Shown here piece after piece: positions 54,108 through 63,681 of a stretch of 64,000 bases of DNA. Each line of letters begins with the position of its first letter. Position 1 is the first letter of the stretch. A program made the translations under genes and the position numbers. Below the pieces are notes generated by a model. The model saw only the letters and a list, made by a program, of their open reading frames with translations, did not search any database and had not been told where the DNA came from. This stretch comes from WRGT01 sp964450405 (lineage in GTDB: Bacteria; Spirochaetota; UBA4802; UBA5550): contig CAYVCQ010000006.1 in assembly GCA_964450405.1 (NCBI GenBank), forward strand, positions 1 through 64,000, written 5' to 3'.

Positions 54108-55055
54108 ATGAAGAGAATCAATGAACCATTATCTACCCCTGTACTTTTTATTATTTTTAATAATTCAAACACAACAAGAAGAGTTTTCGAAGAAATAAGA
54201 AAAGTAAAGCCGTCTAAACTTTTTGTTTTTTCAGATGGTCCTCGCAAATCCAGACCGGATGATGAAGAAAAATGTATCGAGACACAGAAGATCGCCACCA
54301 GTGTTGATTGGGATTGTGAATTAAAAACACTTTTTCTTGATGAAAATTATGGTTCAAGAACTGGAGTGGCAAAAGGGATTGACTGGTTTTTTAATAATAT
54401 CGAAGAGGGAATTATACTTGAACATGATTGTCTGCCCAGTAGAAGTTTCTTTTACTTTTGCCAGGAAATGCTTGAACATTATAGGGACGATACCAGAATT
54501 ATGCATATCTGCGGGGGCAATTATCAGAACGGAATTCAACGTGGAAATGCAAGTTATTACTTTTCTAAATACAATCAGATATGGGGATGGGCGACTTGGA
54601 AGAGAGCCTGGAACTATTATGATGTAGATATGAAAAATTATAAGGAATTTAATAAATATTTTTCAATAAAGAGCCTGTTCAGATCTAAACAGGAGCATAA
54701 ATTCTGGACGAAAAACTTCGCTGACACCATCACCCGGAAAATTAATACTGTATGGGATTTTCAGTGGCTGTATACCGTATTAACGCAAAATGGATTGTCC
54801 ATAACTCCAAATAAAAATTTAGTATCGAATATCGGATTTGGACCTGAAGCGGTACATATGTCTTTCGTGGATAAAAAAACAGCTAATCTGGAAATTTTTG
54901 AAATGGATGAAATTACACATCCGGAATTTGTTTTAGCTGATTATGAAGCAGATAAGCTGGCATTTGAAAATCTGTTTACATTGCCATTGTCTGATAAATT
55001 TAAAATTTTAATTATAAGAATTAAAAATAAAATTAAAAGAATATTATCAAAGTAA
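54108..55055 (+). CDS. Glycosyltransferase-like protein (GT-A fold)
   Basis: A 315-residue protein. TPVLFIIFNNSNTTRRVFEE and KLFVFSDGPR begin a GT-A fold, and IILEHDCLPSRSFFYF has an acidic EHDC in place of a DXD motif. IWGWATWKRAW is a block I associate with sugar-transfer proteins of polysaccharide loci. Donor and acceptor are unknown. GAGGT lies 10 bases before the ATG. Together with the GT4 and acyltransferase genes it forms a short rightward block. Confidence 0.8.
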   Translation: MKRINEPLSTPVLFIIFNNSNTTRRVFEEIRKVKPSKLFVFSDGPRKSRPDDEEKCIETQKIATSVDWDCELKTLFLDENYGSRTGVAKGIDWFFNNIEEGIILEHDCLPSRSFFYFCQEMLEHYRDDTRIMHICGGNYQNGIQRGNASYYFSKYNQIWGWATWKRAWNYYDVDMKNYKEFNKYFSIKSLFRSKQEHKFWTKNFADTITRKINTVWDFQWLYTVLTQNGLSITPNKNLVSNIGFGPEAVHMSFVDKKTANLEIFEMDEITHPEFVLADYEADKLAFENLFTLPLSDKFKILIIRIKNKIKRILSK

Positions 55056-55208
55056 AAATTGAAATAACTTTGTATCTCTTGAAAAATTGTAATAATTACT
55101 AATTATGGAAGTGCAAAATTGTAGTAAACAATTTTAATTAATTTTTAAGACCGACTCTTATTGGAACAAATGTCAAATTAATATTTAATTAGTGTGTTAT
55201 AATTCTTG

Positions 55209-55688
55209 CTATCCCATCCAGTTGTTTAAAGCGGAAATGAGTGTTTTTTTTTCGCTTTTTGTAACGGGTATATCTGAATTTTTTTTCTGATAATTTTTAT
55301 ATACATCTGAAAGTTCTGAAACATCATATGCAACTTTTGCGTATCCCAGCTTATCCATCATTTCGGAGAATTCCAACTGATGGTCATCAAGATGTTCTCC
55401 GTATTTTTTTCTTCTTGTTACAATTATTGGAATCTTGCCCATTTCAAGACATAGCAAGGTTGTTCCTGCACCGGCATGTGAAATAACTAATTCAGATGAC
55501 GCAATGTTTTCCCTCATTTTATTAAAGGGTAACCACTTTTCGTAACTGCAGGAAGAGGGAGTGTAGTTGCAAGAGCCCAGTTGAACAAAAACATCATCTG
55601 TAATAATTTTATTTTTTTTTAATAGATCAATTTCTTTTATGAGACGGTCGAATGGATAAGCCTCACTTCCTGTTATAACAAATATCAT
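55209..55688 (-). CDS. Alg13/PssE-like glycosyltransferase catalytic subunit
   Basis: A 159-residue protein equal to the C-terminal half of a GT28 enzyme. ISHAGAGTTLLCLEMGKIPIIVTRRKKYGEHLDDHQ is the UDP-sugar-binding block, shown only as a landmark. Alone it lacks the acceptor half, which is supplied by the overlapping upstream gene. The pair would add the second sugar to a lipid-linked oligosaccharide on the cytosolic face. AAGGT lies 8 bases before the ATG. Confidence 0.87.
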   Translation of the reverse strand: MIFVITGSEAYPFDRLIKEIDLLKKNKIITDDVFVQLGSCNYTPSSCSYEKWLPFNKMRENIASSELVISHAGAGTTLLCLEMGKIPIIVTRRKKYGEHLDDHQLEFSEMMDKLGYAKVAYDVSELSDVYKNYQKKNSDIPVTKSEKKTLISALNNWMG

Positions 55689-56137
55689 ATTATTCTACCT
55701 TGGAATTCAGTTTTTTTATACTTTGCAGCAAGCTCTGGCCATTGTACAAGAAGTCTATCAACAAATGGATAAATTAATTTAGCTGTCAATGATAGGTCTT
55801 TGTTTCTTGTTATAGATTCCAGATAGAGTGTCTTAATACCTGTTAAACGTCCTATTATAATAAAAGGAACCGCTATTCCGGCTCCGGTTGAAATGATAGC
55901 TTCCGGTTTTTCTGTGCGAAGTATTTTAAATGCAAGATAAAAGTTCTTTAAAAGATTTTTAATATTGCGGTTTGTAGGATAATTTGCCTTGTAAAATTTT
56001 TCGTCAGCCAGCATATACTTTGCATCCTCAGTTGGAAAGCTTACCCAGAAGTGATCTTTTTCTGTCCAGAAGTCTTTTAATGAATATAGCTGAAATAGAT
56101 GGCCTCCTGATGAAGCAACAAGCGCGATTTTACCCAC
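55685..56137 (-). CDS. Alg14/PssD-like membrane-anchoring glycosyltransferase subunit
   Basis: A 150-residue protein equal to the N-terminal half of a split GT28 enzyme: IALVASSGGHLFQLYSL is the Alg14 opening motif and ISTGAGIAVPFIIIGRL the membrane-associating helix. It recruits the Alg13-like subunit, with which it overlaps by 4 bases. The start is GTG, well supported by AAGGAGG 5 bases upstream. It follows asparagine synthase by 38 bases. Confidence 0.88.
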   Translation of the reverse strand: MGKIALVASSGGHLFQLYSLKDFWTEKDHFWVSFPTEDAKYMLADEKFYKANYPTNRNIKNLLKNFYLAFKILRTEKPEAIISTGAGIAVPFIIIGRLTGIKTLYLESITRNKDLSLTAKLIYPFVDRLLVQWPELAAKYKKTEFQGRII

Positions 56138-56175
56138 ATTCCCTCCTTAAAATAAAAAAAATAATATAACGACAG

Positions 56176-58041
56176 TTAGAGTACTTTGTACTCTCTACAC
56201 CACATTTCAAGATTCAATAAACACCAGAGAATTTTTTCGTGATTTTGTCTCCCTCTGGTGTGCTCATCCAGAAGGCCGAAAACTTTGTTTCTTGAGTAAA
56301 ATTTTTCAGTTAATGAATTTGTTCCGGTAAGATGTTCATATAAAAAATCTTTCATAGGTCCTTTAAACCACTCATTTACAGGAACTCTAAATCCGACTTT
56401 TGGTCTATCAATAATTGAATTTGGGAGAATATCTCTCATAGCTTCTTTAAGAATCCATTTTGATTTCATTCCCTTGACTCTATAAGAATCGGGAAGAGAT
56501 GAAACATATTCGGAAAGTTTATGATCCATAAAAGGCATCCTGGCTTCTATGGATGCAGCCATCGTCATCCGGTCGCCCCTTTCAAGCAGATTGTCAGGAA
56601 GCCAGCTTGTTTGATCAAAGAAAAGAAGTTTTCTCAAAGGGCTGTTTAAATTATTTGAGGAAAACTGAATCTGGTTTTCATTCCAGTTGATTGATTGTAT
56701 TCCGAGTAACTGCGAAACTTCTTTTTTAGTCAGAGAACCAAACCATCGGACAAATCTTTCATCCTGATCATTTATCCCGAGATTGATTATAGCAGTTTTC
56801 CATCTGTAAAATCTGTAAGGTAAAGATTTAATTAATGGTTCAATCATCCCATGCCGGAGTAATTCAGGAATATATCTGTAAAATGTACCGAGACTTTCAT
56901 ATGCATGTTTAGGGTATCCGCCTAGCATCTCGTCACTTCCTTCTCCAGAAAGAACCATCTTTACACTTTGTGCCGCATACTTCGAAAGCATGTAAATAGG
57001 TATATCAGCCGGTTCAGATACTGGAGCATCCCTGAAACGTATAAGTTTCGGGAGCTCATCCATCAGGTGGTCCGGTGTTACAGTTAAGACGCTGTGTTCT
57101 GTTTTAAATTTTTTAGAAATTAAATCTGCATACGATTCTTCACTATAAGCATCCTCAGAAAAAGCAATGGTAAATGTTTTCACAGGCAAACTTGAATGCT
57201 TTGACATCAATGCGACTATTGAGGATGAGTCCAGACCACCTGAAAGAAATGCCCCAAACGGAACATCGCTGATCATTCTTATTTCAACAGATTCATCAAG
57301 GAGAGACAAAAATTTTTCGACAGGTTTCTCTGGAATAACTTTTTTATTTTTTATATTGGAATCATAAGGGGTGTAGTATCTTGACTCAACAAGATTGCCG
57401 TCAGACCATAGTGCTATTGTTCCAGGCATGAATTTTTTAATATCGTTAAACATTGTAAATGGTGCTGGCATATATCGGTAAAAAAGATATTCAGGAAGAC
57501 TCTCCTCTCTTAAAGAAGCTTGAAGATCGGGGAATTTCAGGAGGCTCTTTATCTCGGATGCAAATACGAATGTTTCATTTTTATAATAATAAAATAAAGG
57601 TTTTACTCCGAATCTGTCTCTTGCCAGAAATAGCTTTTTGCTATTATTATCCCAAATTGCAATTGCGAACATGCCTCTGAGCAATTCGACGCACGATTCT
57701 CCATATTCTTCGTAAGCGTGAAGAATTGTTTCAGTGTCAGAGTTTGTCGAAAAGATGTGACCTTTTTCTATGAGATCTTTGCGGAGTTCATGGAAATTAT
57801 AAATTTCTCCGTTAAAGACAATCTGGATATTTCCATCTTCATTTGAAATAGGTTGATGACCTGTTGAAAGGTCTATAATTGAGAGTCTCCTGTGACCAAG
57901 TCCGATATAATAGTTGTTCGATTCTGTTTCATAATACCCTGAATCATCAGGGCCCCGATGAAGGAGTTCATCATTCATTTTTCTTAGCGTATGAGAATTA
58001 TCATTTTCTTTCGATGTTACTATTCCGCAAATACCACACAT
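56176..58041 (-). CDS. asnB: Asparagine synthase, glutamine-hydrolysing
   Basis: A 621-residue amidotransferase. It starts MCGICGIV, where Cys2 is the glutaminase nucleophile. The N-terminal class II domain (1 to about 210, with RGPDDSGYY, HRRLSIIDL and FNGEIYNF) is followed by the synthetase domain with the ATP motif FLSGGLDSSSIVALMS and LSGEGSDEMLGGYPKH. In polysaccharide loci such enzymes may amidate sugar acids rather than make free asparagine (inference). AAGGT precedes the ATG. Confidence 0.94.
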   Translation of the reverse strand: MCGICGIVTSKENDNSHTLRKMNDELLHRGPDDSGYYETESNNYYIGLGHRRLSIIDLSTGHQPISNEDGNIQIVFNGEIYNFHELRKDLIEKGHIFSTNSDTETILHAYEEYGESCVELLRGMFAIAIWDNNSKKLFLARDRFGVKPLFYYYKNETFVFASEIKSLLKFPDLQASLREESLPEYLFYRYMPAPFTMFNDIKKFMPGTIALWSDGNLVESRYYTPYDSNIKNKKVIPEKPVEKFLSLLDESVEIRMISDVPFGAFLSGGLDSSSIVALMSKHSSLPVKTFTIAFSEDAYSEESYADLISKKFKTEHSVLTVTPDHLMDELPKLIRFRDAPVSEPADIPIYMLSKYAAQSVKMVLSGEGSDEMLGGYPKHAYESLGTFYRYIPELLRHGMIEPLIKSLPYRFYRWKTAIINLGINDQDERFVRWFGSLTKKEVSQLLGIQSINWNENQIQFSSNNLNSPLRKLLFFDQTSWLPDNLLERGDRMTMAASIEARMPFMDHKLSEYVSSLPDSYRVKGMKSKWILKEAMRDILPNSIIDRPKVGFRVPVNEWFKGPMKDFLYEHLTGTNSLTEKFYSRNKVFGLLDEHTRGRQNHEKILWCLLNLEMWCREYKVL

Positions 58042-58070
58042 CTTTTTAAATACCTTCTTTCTAAATTTAA

Positions 58071-58961
58071 TTATAAACTAACTTTTTCAGATGATCCGCT
58101 GATAAATCCAAGAGTCCAGTGATGCAGACCCGCAAGAAAGTACGGGAATACTTTTACAAGAGAGAAAAAATGTTTTTTCCCGGCAATCAGAATTCGTGGG
58201 AGTATTCTATAAAGTTTAATTGCTATTAATAATGGATATAGAAAATACATTAAAAATGCAGGGAACGTAAACATCTTATTCATTTCTCTTCTATACAATG
58301 CTGCATATTGGCCCAGCATCCTCTGGTTCGAATAAAATCCGTTCAAGTTTTCCCTGAAAATATGTGCGGATACCGCATCTGGTAGAAACCATAATTCAGC
58401 AATTTTATTTATTTCAAGACCAAGAAGAACATCCTCTGCTGCACGGACTTCCGGATATCCACCTGTTTTTTTAAATATTTCTTTGGAACAGAATACGCTT
58501 GCACCAGCAGGAAAAGCTTTAATCCTCGGTTTGCCGGATGGAAGATATTCGTTCAATTGAAGATAGTATTGTGCTACTACAATACTATTATTAACCTGGA
58601 ACGGTGCCAAAGATAGACTCCCGCATCCTGCCATATGTCCCATGGTATAAGCGTCAGAAATCTGTTTTATAAAGTCATTGCAGGGTATGACGTCGGAATC
58701 AAGAAAAATAAGAAGTTCGCCGGATGCTTCTGCTGCACCGATGTTTCTCTGCCTGGCCGGCATTACTTTAATACCGGATTTTATCATTCTTATATTATCA
58801 GACAAATAAGTTTTTATCACGTCATCAGTTAAACCATCATCGGATGAATCAACTATCAGAATTTCAGTATCAAATTCATGAATTTGATTTACAAGGGCAT
58901 GAAGAGTGTAGTTTATTGTTATTGATGAATTATATGATGGTATAATTATGGAAATTTTCAT
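58071..58961 (-). CDS. GT2-family glycosyltransferase
   Basis: A 296-residue GT-A enzyme. ISIIIPSYNSSITINYTL starts the fold, LIVDSSDDGLTDDV the nucleotide site, and LLIFLDSDVIPCNDFI contains the DSD metal motif. GGYPEVRAAEDVLLGLEI has the ED catalytic acids. A C-terminal hydrophobic region (about 235-275) suggests membrane contact. Its start overlaps the end of the upstream GT2 gene by 4 bases. Confidence 0.9.
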   Translation of the reverse strand: MKISIIIPSYNSSITINYTLHALVNQIHEFDTEILIVDSSDDGLTDDVIKTYLSDNIRMIKSGIKVMPARQRNIGAAEASGELLIFLDSDVIPCNDFIKQISDAYTMGHMAGCGSLSLAPFQVNNSIVVAQYYLQLNEYLPSGKPRIKAFPAGASVFCSKEIFKKTGGYPEVRAAEDVLLGLEINKIAELWFLPDAVSAHIFRENLNGFYSNQRMLGQYAALYRREMNKMFTFPAFLMYFLYPLLIAIKLYRILPRILIAGKKHFFSLVKVFPYFLAGLHHWTLGFISGSSEKVSL

Positions 58962-59872
58962 TTTTGATCCCGCAATTTAAAAAAACTTTTTAATAAGTTC
59001 ATATAGTAGAAAGACTTTTCATTTCCGATTAATTTGAAAATGATAAATCTTGTTAATGTTCCAATAAATAGAGTCGATGATGCCAATAATGTTGAGACAG
59101 TGCCGAAATTTTTTTTAAAGTACATTTTAAAAGAATGATAAAAAAAGGATGTTGTTACATCTGATTTAGAATCGCTGGTTAATCCGCCTTTATGTATAAT
59201 CTTTGCTTCGGGATAATACAATAATTTCATGCCGGCTTTGACAGCCTTCAAACAAAAATCCGATTCTTCAAAATACATGAAATAGTCTTCATCAAGATAT
59301 CCTATCTTTTGTATAACATTTTTTTTCATCATCAGTGCCGCCCCTGAGACCTGTTCAACCTGGCATTCGACAGAATAATCCATATATGTTCTGAAATAAG
59401 AATTAAAAATTTTTATAGTTTTAAAAATTCGATGAAGGAAAAACTGCTCACAAGATAGTCTCCATAAAGTAAGATATGTTTTTGGAAGATAAAATGACTG
59501 ATTGTTCCCATCGGGGAAAAATAGTTGTGGTCCGATAATATCAAGGAAGTCATCTGATTCTATCCTTCGAAGCAGCTTTGTTATTGCCGCATCATTTAAC
59601 CAGGTATCCGGATTAAGTAAAAAAATAATATCACCGGTAGATTGTTTAATTCCAATATTATTACCATAAGAAAAACCGCCATTTTCAGGAGCGTTAATAA
59701 ATTTCACGAAGGGATATTTTATGGCAAGTTCGGGTAAGCCAGGATCGTTTGAATTGTTATCTACAACTATAAATTCGTAAGACATAAAAGATTTTTCATA
59801 TTTGATAATTGAAGAAAGACAAATATCTATATCGCTGGAAGATTTATAATTAACAATGATAATACTAAGCAC
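58958..59872 (-). CDS. GT2-family glycosyltransferase (rhamnosyltransferase-like)
   Basis: A 304-residue GT-A enzyme: SIIIVNYKSSSDIDICLSSI, then FIVVDNNSNDPGL, IIFLLNPDTWL (NPD in the metal-motif position) and FMYFEESDFCLKAVKAGMKL, a WbbL-type rhamnosyltransferase pattern. A C-terminal hydrophobic segment is present. GTG start supported by GAGG about 9 bases upstream; it overlaps the polymerase gene by 8 bases. Confidence 0.9.
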   Translation of the reverse strand: MLSIIIVNYKSSSDIDICLSSIIKYEKSFMSYEFIVVDNNSNDPGLPELAIKYPFVKFINAPENGGFSYGNNIGIKQSTGDIIFLLNPDTWLNDAAITKLLRRIESDDFLDIIGPQLFFPDGNNQSFYLPKTYLTLWRLSCEQFFLHRIFKTIKIFNSYFRTYMDYSVECQVEQVSGAALMMKKNVIQKIGYLDEDYFMYFEESDFCLKAVKAGMKLLYYPEAKIIHKGGLTSDSKSDVTTSFFYHSFKMYFKKNFGTVSTLLASSTLFIGTLTRFIIFKLIGNEKSFYYMNLLKSFFKLRDQK

Positions 59873-61214
59873 CAGTCATACCTCTCCTGTTATAAAGAAG
59901 CCTGGCGATAATCCCTATATATGCGTAGTAAATAAACTGAAATGACCATAAAGCAACAAACATGTTGATTATTGAAAATGCAAAAATTGCAAATAACATA
60001 ACAATCATCCGTAAATCTTTTGAAACTTTGAATCCTTTTGTTCTGAAAGGTTTGCTTATTACGGATAAAAATAAAGAAAGGTAGGAGAATAATCCGGCAA
60101 AACCAAATTGATAAGTATATAAAAGATAAAAATTGTCGATAGATCCAATTTTAGCAGATACCATGCCGAAGCCAAATACGATATTCTGTTTAATATATTC
60201 AAACAACATAATTAATTGATCACCTCGTGCAGATGTTGAGTCTGCCATTTCTGATGAAGTTGTTGTTAAAGGATTTAAATTTATCAGATATTGAGCTATG
60301 CTAGAGGCATTATAGATTAAAACTGGAATTGAAAGAATCAAAATTAAAACCATATTTTTTCTTTCTACAAAGACACAATACAGCAGAAAAACAATTACCG
60401 CTCCTAGCATTCCTGACCGAGATTGCGATGCTAAAATTGCTGTCATTAGTAGTAAAACTGATGCATTAAATTGAGTAAATTGTTTTCTGAACTTGTACAG
60501 AAAAAGCGGTAATATCGTTACGAGGTATGCAGCATATGATATGGAATGCTCGAAGCTCGCCTGGATGCGAATTCCTCCATCTCTAATCTGATGTGATAAG
60601 GTGCTGCTATACTGATCATCAAAAACACCGAAAGTTGAGTAAAAATTATACCCTGATATTTTTTCAAAAATTCCGAAAAGAGATAGAATAACTCCTGATA
60701 TTAAAAACGAGTTTATCAGTAACTCTATGTCATCATCTGTTTTAAAAGTAGAAAAAATCACAACAGTGAAAATAAAAAATTCAAAAACAAGCGACAGTGT
60801 AAAAAACATAGTACTCTGGAAGCTTGCAGAAAAAAAAGAGGTTACTGCCATGGAAGCTATAACTAAAATAACATTAAAAGTAAAAATATTTGATTTAAGG
60901 AAATCACTATAACATCTTGCTAGCAATCCTTTGCTCATCAAAAATATCAGCAATAACAGAGTCACAACACGATGAGCTCTTAAAACCGGAACGCCTGCAC
61001 CGAGGCTTATTCCGGCAAGCGCTGGAAGAAGTGGATAAATAATTATAAAAATCCGCACAACTTTCTTTTCATCAAACTGCTTTGAAATTAACCAGAAAAC
61101 CGGGACAAATAAAAATACAAAACTTAAGGCAATTCCAACTTTTATTTTGGCTACCAGTATAACGGAAAAAAACAGTGATATTACGATTGTAATTAAAATA
61201 CTTAATAAATTCAT
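59865..61214 (-). CDS. Wzy/O-antigen ligase-like membrane protein
   Basis: A 449-residue polytopic membrane protein with about twelve helices and a large loop at about 200-330. ASQSRSGMLGAVIVFLLYC matches the conserved Wzy_C/O-antigen ligase segment, where the Arg is functional. In a locus with Wzx, Wzz-like and Wza-like proteins it is best read as the polymerase that joins repeat units in the periplasm. A ligase role is the alternative. No ribosome site is evident; the gene starts 53 bases after the Wzz-like gene. Confidence 0.85.
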   Translation of the reverse strand: MNLLSILITIVISLFFSVILVAKIKVGIALSFVFLFVPVFWLISKQFDEKKVVRIFIIIYPLLPALAGISLGAGVPVLRAHRVVTLLLLIFLMSKGLLARCYSDFLKSNIFTFNVILVIASMAVTSFFSASFQSTMFFTLSLVFEFFIFTVVIFSTFKTDDDIELLINSFLISGVILSLFGIFEKISGYNFYSTFGVFDDQYSSTLSHQIRDGGIRIQASFEHSISYAAYLVTILPLFLYKFRKQFTQFNASVLLLMTAILASQSRSGMLGAVIVFLLYCVFVERKNMVLILILSIPVLIYNASSIAQYLINLNPLTTTSSEMADSTSARGDQLIMLFEYIKQNIVFGFGMVSAKIGSIDNFYLLYTYQFGFAGLFSYLSLFLSVISKPFRTKGFKVSKDLRMIVMLFAIFAFSIINMFVALWSFQFIYYAYIGIIARLLYNRRGMTGA

Positions 61215-61267
61215 AATAATGCTATAGATTTATAATATGAATGCATGTAATCCGATACAGCAACTCA

Positions 61268-62851
61268 TCATATCCTTCTATAAATTACTTCAGGGATTTT
61301 AAACGTTCTGTTATTCAGAACACCTCCGATAATATTAGCTTTGTTAAATTTCAATGGGGATATTGCACTCTTAACAACCTGTTTTCTGTCCCGTCCTTCG
61401 TTTACTACTATGATGACTCCATCGGTGTGTGGTGATAACATAATTATATCATTAAAGTTTTTTATGTTTGTACAGTCCAGAAGTACAACATCATAATTAT
61501 TTTTAACTTCTTTAAGAGTTTCATTAATATTAAATTTATCCATCAACGTTAAAGGATTCATCGTTGTACTTCCAACAGAAACAGCGTCAAGATCAGTATC
61601 AATTTTTTGTATAATATTTAAAGTGCTTCCGCCTTCTATGAGGTTTGCAAGCCCCGGCTCTGATTTTATACCAAGTAGATTCTGGTACACAGGATTTCGA
61701 AGATTGCAGTCTACCATAAGGGTTTTATGATGTAAAAGTTGTGAAAAGATATATCCCAGGTTAGGTACAATAGGAGAGTTAAGTTCTCTCTGAATGGGAG
61801 ATGCTATTATTATTGTTTTCAGATTTTGCGTTTTCATAAAAATATAAATCTGATCAGCAAGATCTTCATAAAAAACTGTATATCTTGTGGGCTCAGTTGC
61901 ATCTTTAACGAAAGCATTCTCCCTGAACCTTCTTTTTGGGATAGAACCCAGTACCGGTAATTTGGCATGGGAAATTAAATCATCGGGTGATTTGAATGTC
62001 TGATCCATCATATCAAAGAATAATGCAAGTGCAATTCCTAGAAATCCGCTGACAAACAAAGACATAATAAGCATAAGGACCTTTGACTTACCTATCCTGT
62101 TTCCATCAGTTGTTGCCTGCTCAATTATTTTGACGCTTGCAGTACCAATCGCTTCAAGGTCGGGGAGTCTTGCTCCTGAAAGATTCTGATCCATTCTATA
62201 TATATTATCCTGAAGCTGCTGCACTGTGGGATGAAGATTTCCGTATTTAAGTGCAAGTTCAGAGAGCTGCTGCTGTTGATCAAATATCGTGTACGCACGG
62301 CTTACTACATTAGCTATAGCAACTGCTGTATCAGGATCATAGTCTTTAACTGTTATGTAGAATATGTCAGTATTCGGAATAAGCTCAGTTGTTATATTGT
62401 TTTTTAACTCTTCAATGGCATTATACTGTTGAATTTCTTTCCTTTTTTCCGGGGAGAGTTTGTCAAGCTTCTCTCTGTTCTTTTTGCTGGAGTAGTTTAT
62501 AAAAAGTTTTTTTATGTAAGATGAATAATTCTTCTCATAGTCATCGGGCCGTTCATCAAGTTTAAGAGTCATTACCGCACGTTTGATTACCGGTTCAGAT
62601 TTTACAATCTCCATTTGGGTAAGGTGGATGCGGAATGCACCAATTCCCTGATATGTTAAACCCTCGGTCTGGCTGACGCCTTTGATGAACATTTTTACTC
62701 TTGCTTCATATACCGGAGTCTGCATCTTTAATCCAATAACTGTACCGCATGTAACAATAGCAAAGGTGATAATTATTACAGCTTTCTGCCGGAATAAAGA
62801 TCTTGCTAAATCCCTAAGGGTTAATGCTGATATATTAATATTCTTTTCCAT
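61268..62851 (-). CDS. Wzz/BY-kinase-like chain-length regulator without a Walker A motif
   Basis: A 527-residue inner-membrane protein. A Wzz domain (about 8-100), helix 1 (about 22-43), a periplasmic helical region and helix 2 (about 258-280, followed by LPVLGSIPKRR) precede a cytosolic BY-kinase-type domain (about 310-527). Walker A' LMVDCNLRNP and Walker B VVLLDCTN are recognisable. The P-loop position reads IASPIQRELNSPIVPNLG, with no GK[ST]. No tyrosine cluster ends the protein, only FKIPEVIYRRI. It is probably catalytically dead and works as a structural co-polymerase. GGAG lies 7 bases before the ATG. Confidence 0.88.
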   Translation of the reverse strand: MEKNINISALTLRDLARSLFRQKAVIIITFAIVTCGTVIGLKMQTPVYEARVKMFIKGVSQTEGLTYQGIGAFRIHLTQMEIVKSEPVIKRAVMTLKLDERPDDYEKNYSSYIKKLFINYSSKKNREKLDKLSPEKRKEIQQYNAIEELKNNITTELIPNTDIFYITVKDYDPDTAVAIANVVSRAYTIFDQQQQLSELALKYGNLHPTVQQLQDNIYRMDQNLSGARLPDLEAIGTASVKIIEQATTDGNRIGKSKVLMLIMSLFVSGFLGIALALFFDMMDQTFKSPDDLISHAKLPVLGSIPKRRFRENAFVKDATEPTRYTVFYEDLADQIYIFMKTQNLKTIIIASPIQRELNSPIVPNLGYIFSQLLHHKTLMVDCNLRNPVYQNLLGIKSEPGLANLIEGGSTLNIIQKIDTDLDAVSVGSTTMNPLTLMDKFNINETLKEVKNNYDVVLLDCTNIKNFNDIIMLSPHTDGVIIVVNEGRDRKQVVKSAISPLKFNKANIIGGVLNNRTFKIPEVIYRRI

Positions 62852-63041
62852 TTTACTCTCCGAAATACTTTAAATACAGATTAAAAGTTTGATGTCCACA
62901 TGCTGTTTGGCATTTGTTAGGAGTGGACTTGCAAAAAACATTTTTTAAATTAACGACACTAAATTCTGCGAAAATTTTTACCAGACTTTTTTAACATAAT
63001 TTGATAAATAAGTCTATAGGTAAAGAATCTTAGGTTTACGC

Positions 63042-63602
63042 CTAGAATACACCTTCAGAAATAACAATAATATCTCCCGGTTCAATTACTATATCAGCAT
63101 TAGCATCACCGTCTAGAACAGCTTTGAGTTCCACCTTTATACTTATGTATCCCGGGCGGTCTTTGCGCGGTCTTAGTATTTTGACCTTGCTTGAGGATCC
63201 AAAACGTGTAAACCCCCCGGCAATAGAGATAGCTTTCAATACTGTGGTGTTCTCAAGCAGTGCATAATTTCCAGGTCTTATTACTTCTCCGGATATCGTA
63301 AAACTTCTGCTTCGAGACTCAACAAGAGAAACAGTAACAACCGGGTATTTCAGATAACCATTAGCAAGTTTCTGTTGTATAAGGGCCTGTGCTCCTGCGA
63401 TTGTTTTACCTTTAATATAGACGCTCCCTATGTAGGGAACGGAAATATCTCCGCCGGGAGAAACAGTGACGCGTAAATTCATCGGGTCTGGCTGAAGAAT
63501 TGCCACATCAAGAATATCTCCTATGCCGACAGTATAAACCTGTGTATATCCGGAAGCAGTGACAAATAAAAGTAATAATAGAATTGCTGTTTTCTTCAGC
63601 AT
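63042..63602 (-). CDS. Wza-like polysaccharide export protein
   Basis: A 186-residue exported protein. After a signal peptide (about 1-20) comes the Poly_export domain (about 22-100, YTVGIGDILDVAI and GGDISVPYIGSVYIKGKT), then one SLBB domain (about 105-180, SFTISGEVIRPGNYALLENTTV). It is shorter than full Wza and lacks the C-terminal outer-membrane helix and a lipobox Cys. It probably acts with the barrel protein encoded just upstream. AGGAGG lies 6 bases before the ATG. Confidence 0.9.
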   Translation of the reverse strand: MLKKTAILLLLLFVTASGYTQVYTVGIGDILDVAILQPDPMNLRVTVSPGGDISVPYIGSVYIKGKTIAGAQALIQQKLANGYLKYPVVTVSLVESRSRSFTISGEVIRPGNYALLENTTVLKAISIAGGFTRFGSSSKVKILRPRKDRPGYISIKVELKAVLDGDANADIVIEPGDIIVISEGVF

Positions 63603-63681
63603 GGTTATCCTCCTGTTAAAATAAAAAAACTGACTTCAGGCAATCGATATCTTCTCGTCAGGTGGTGTAGTTAAACAACTT

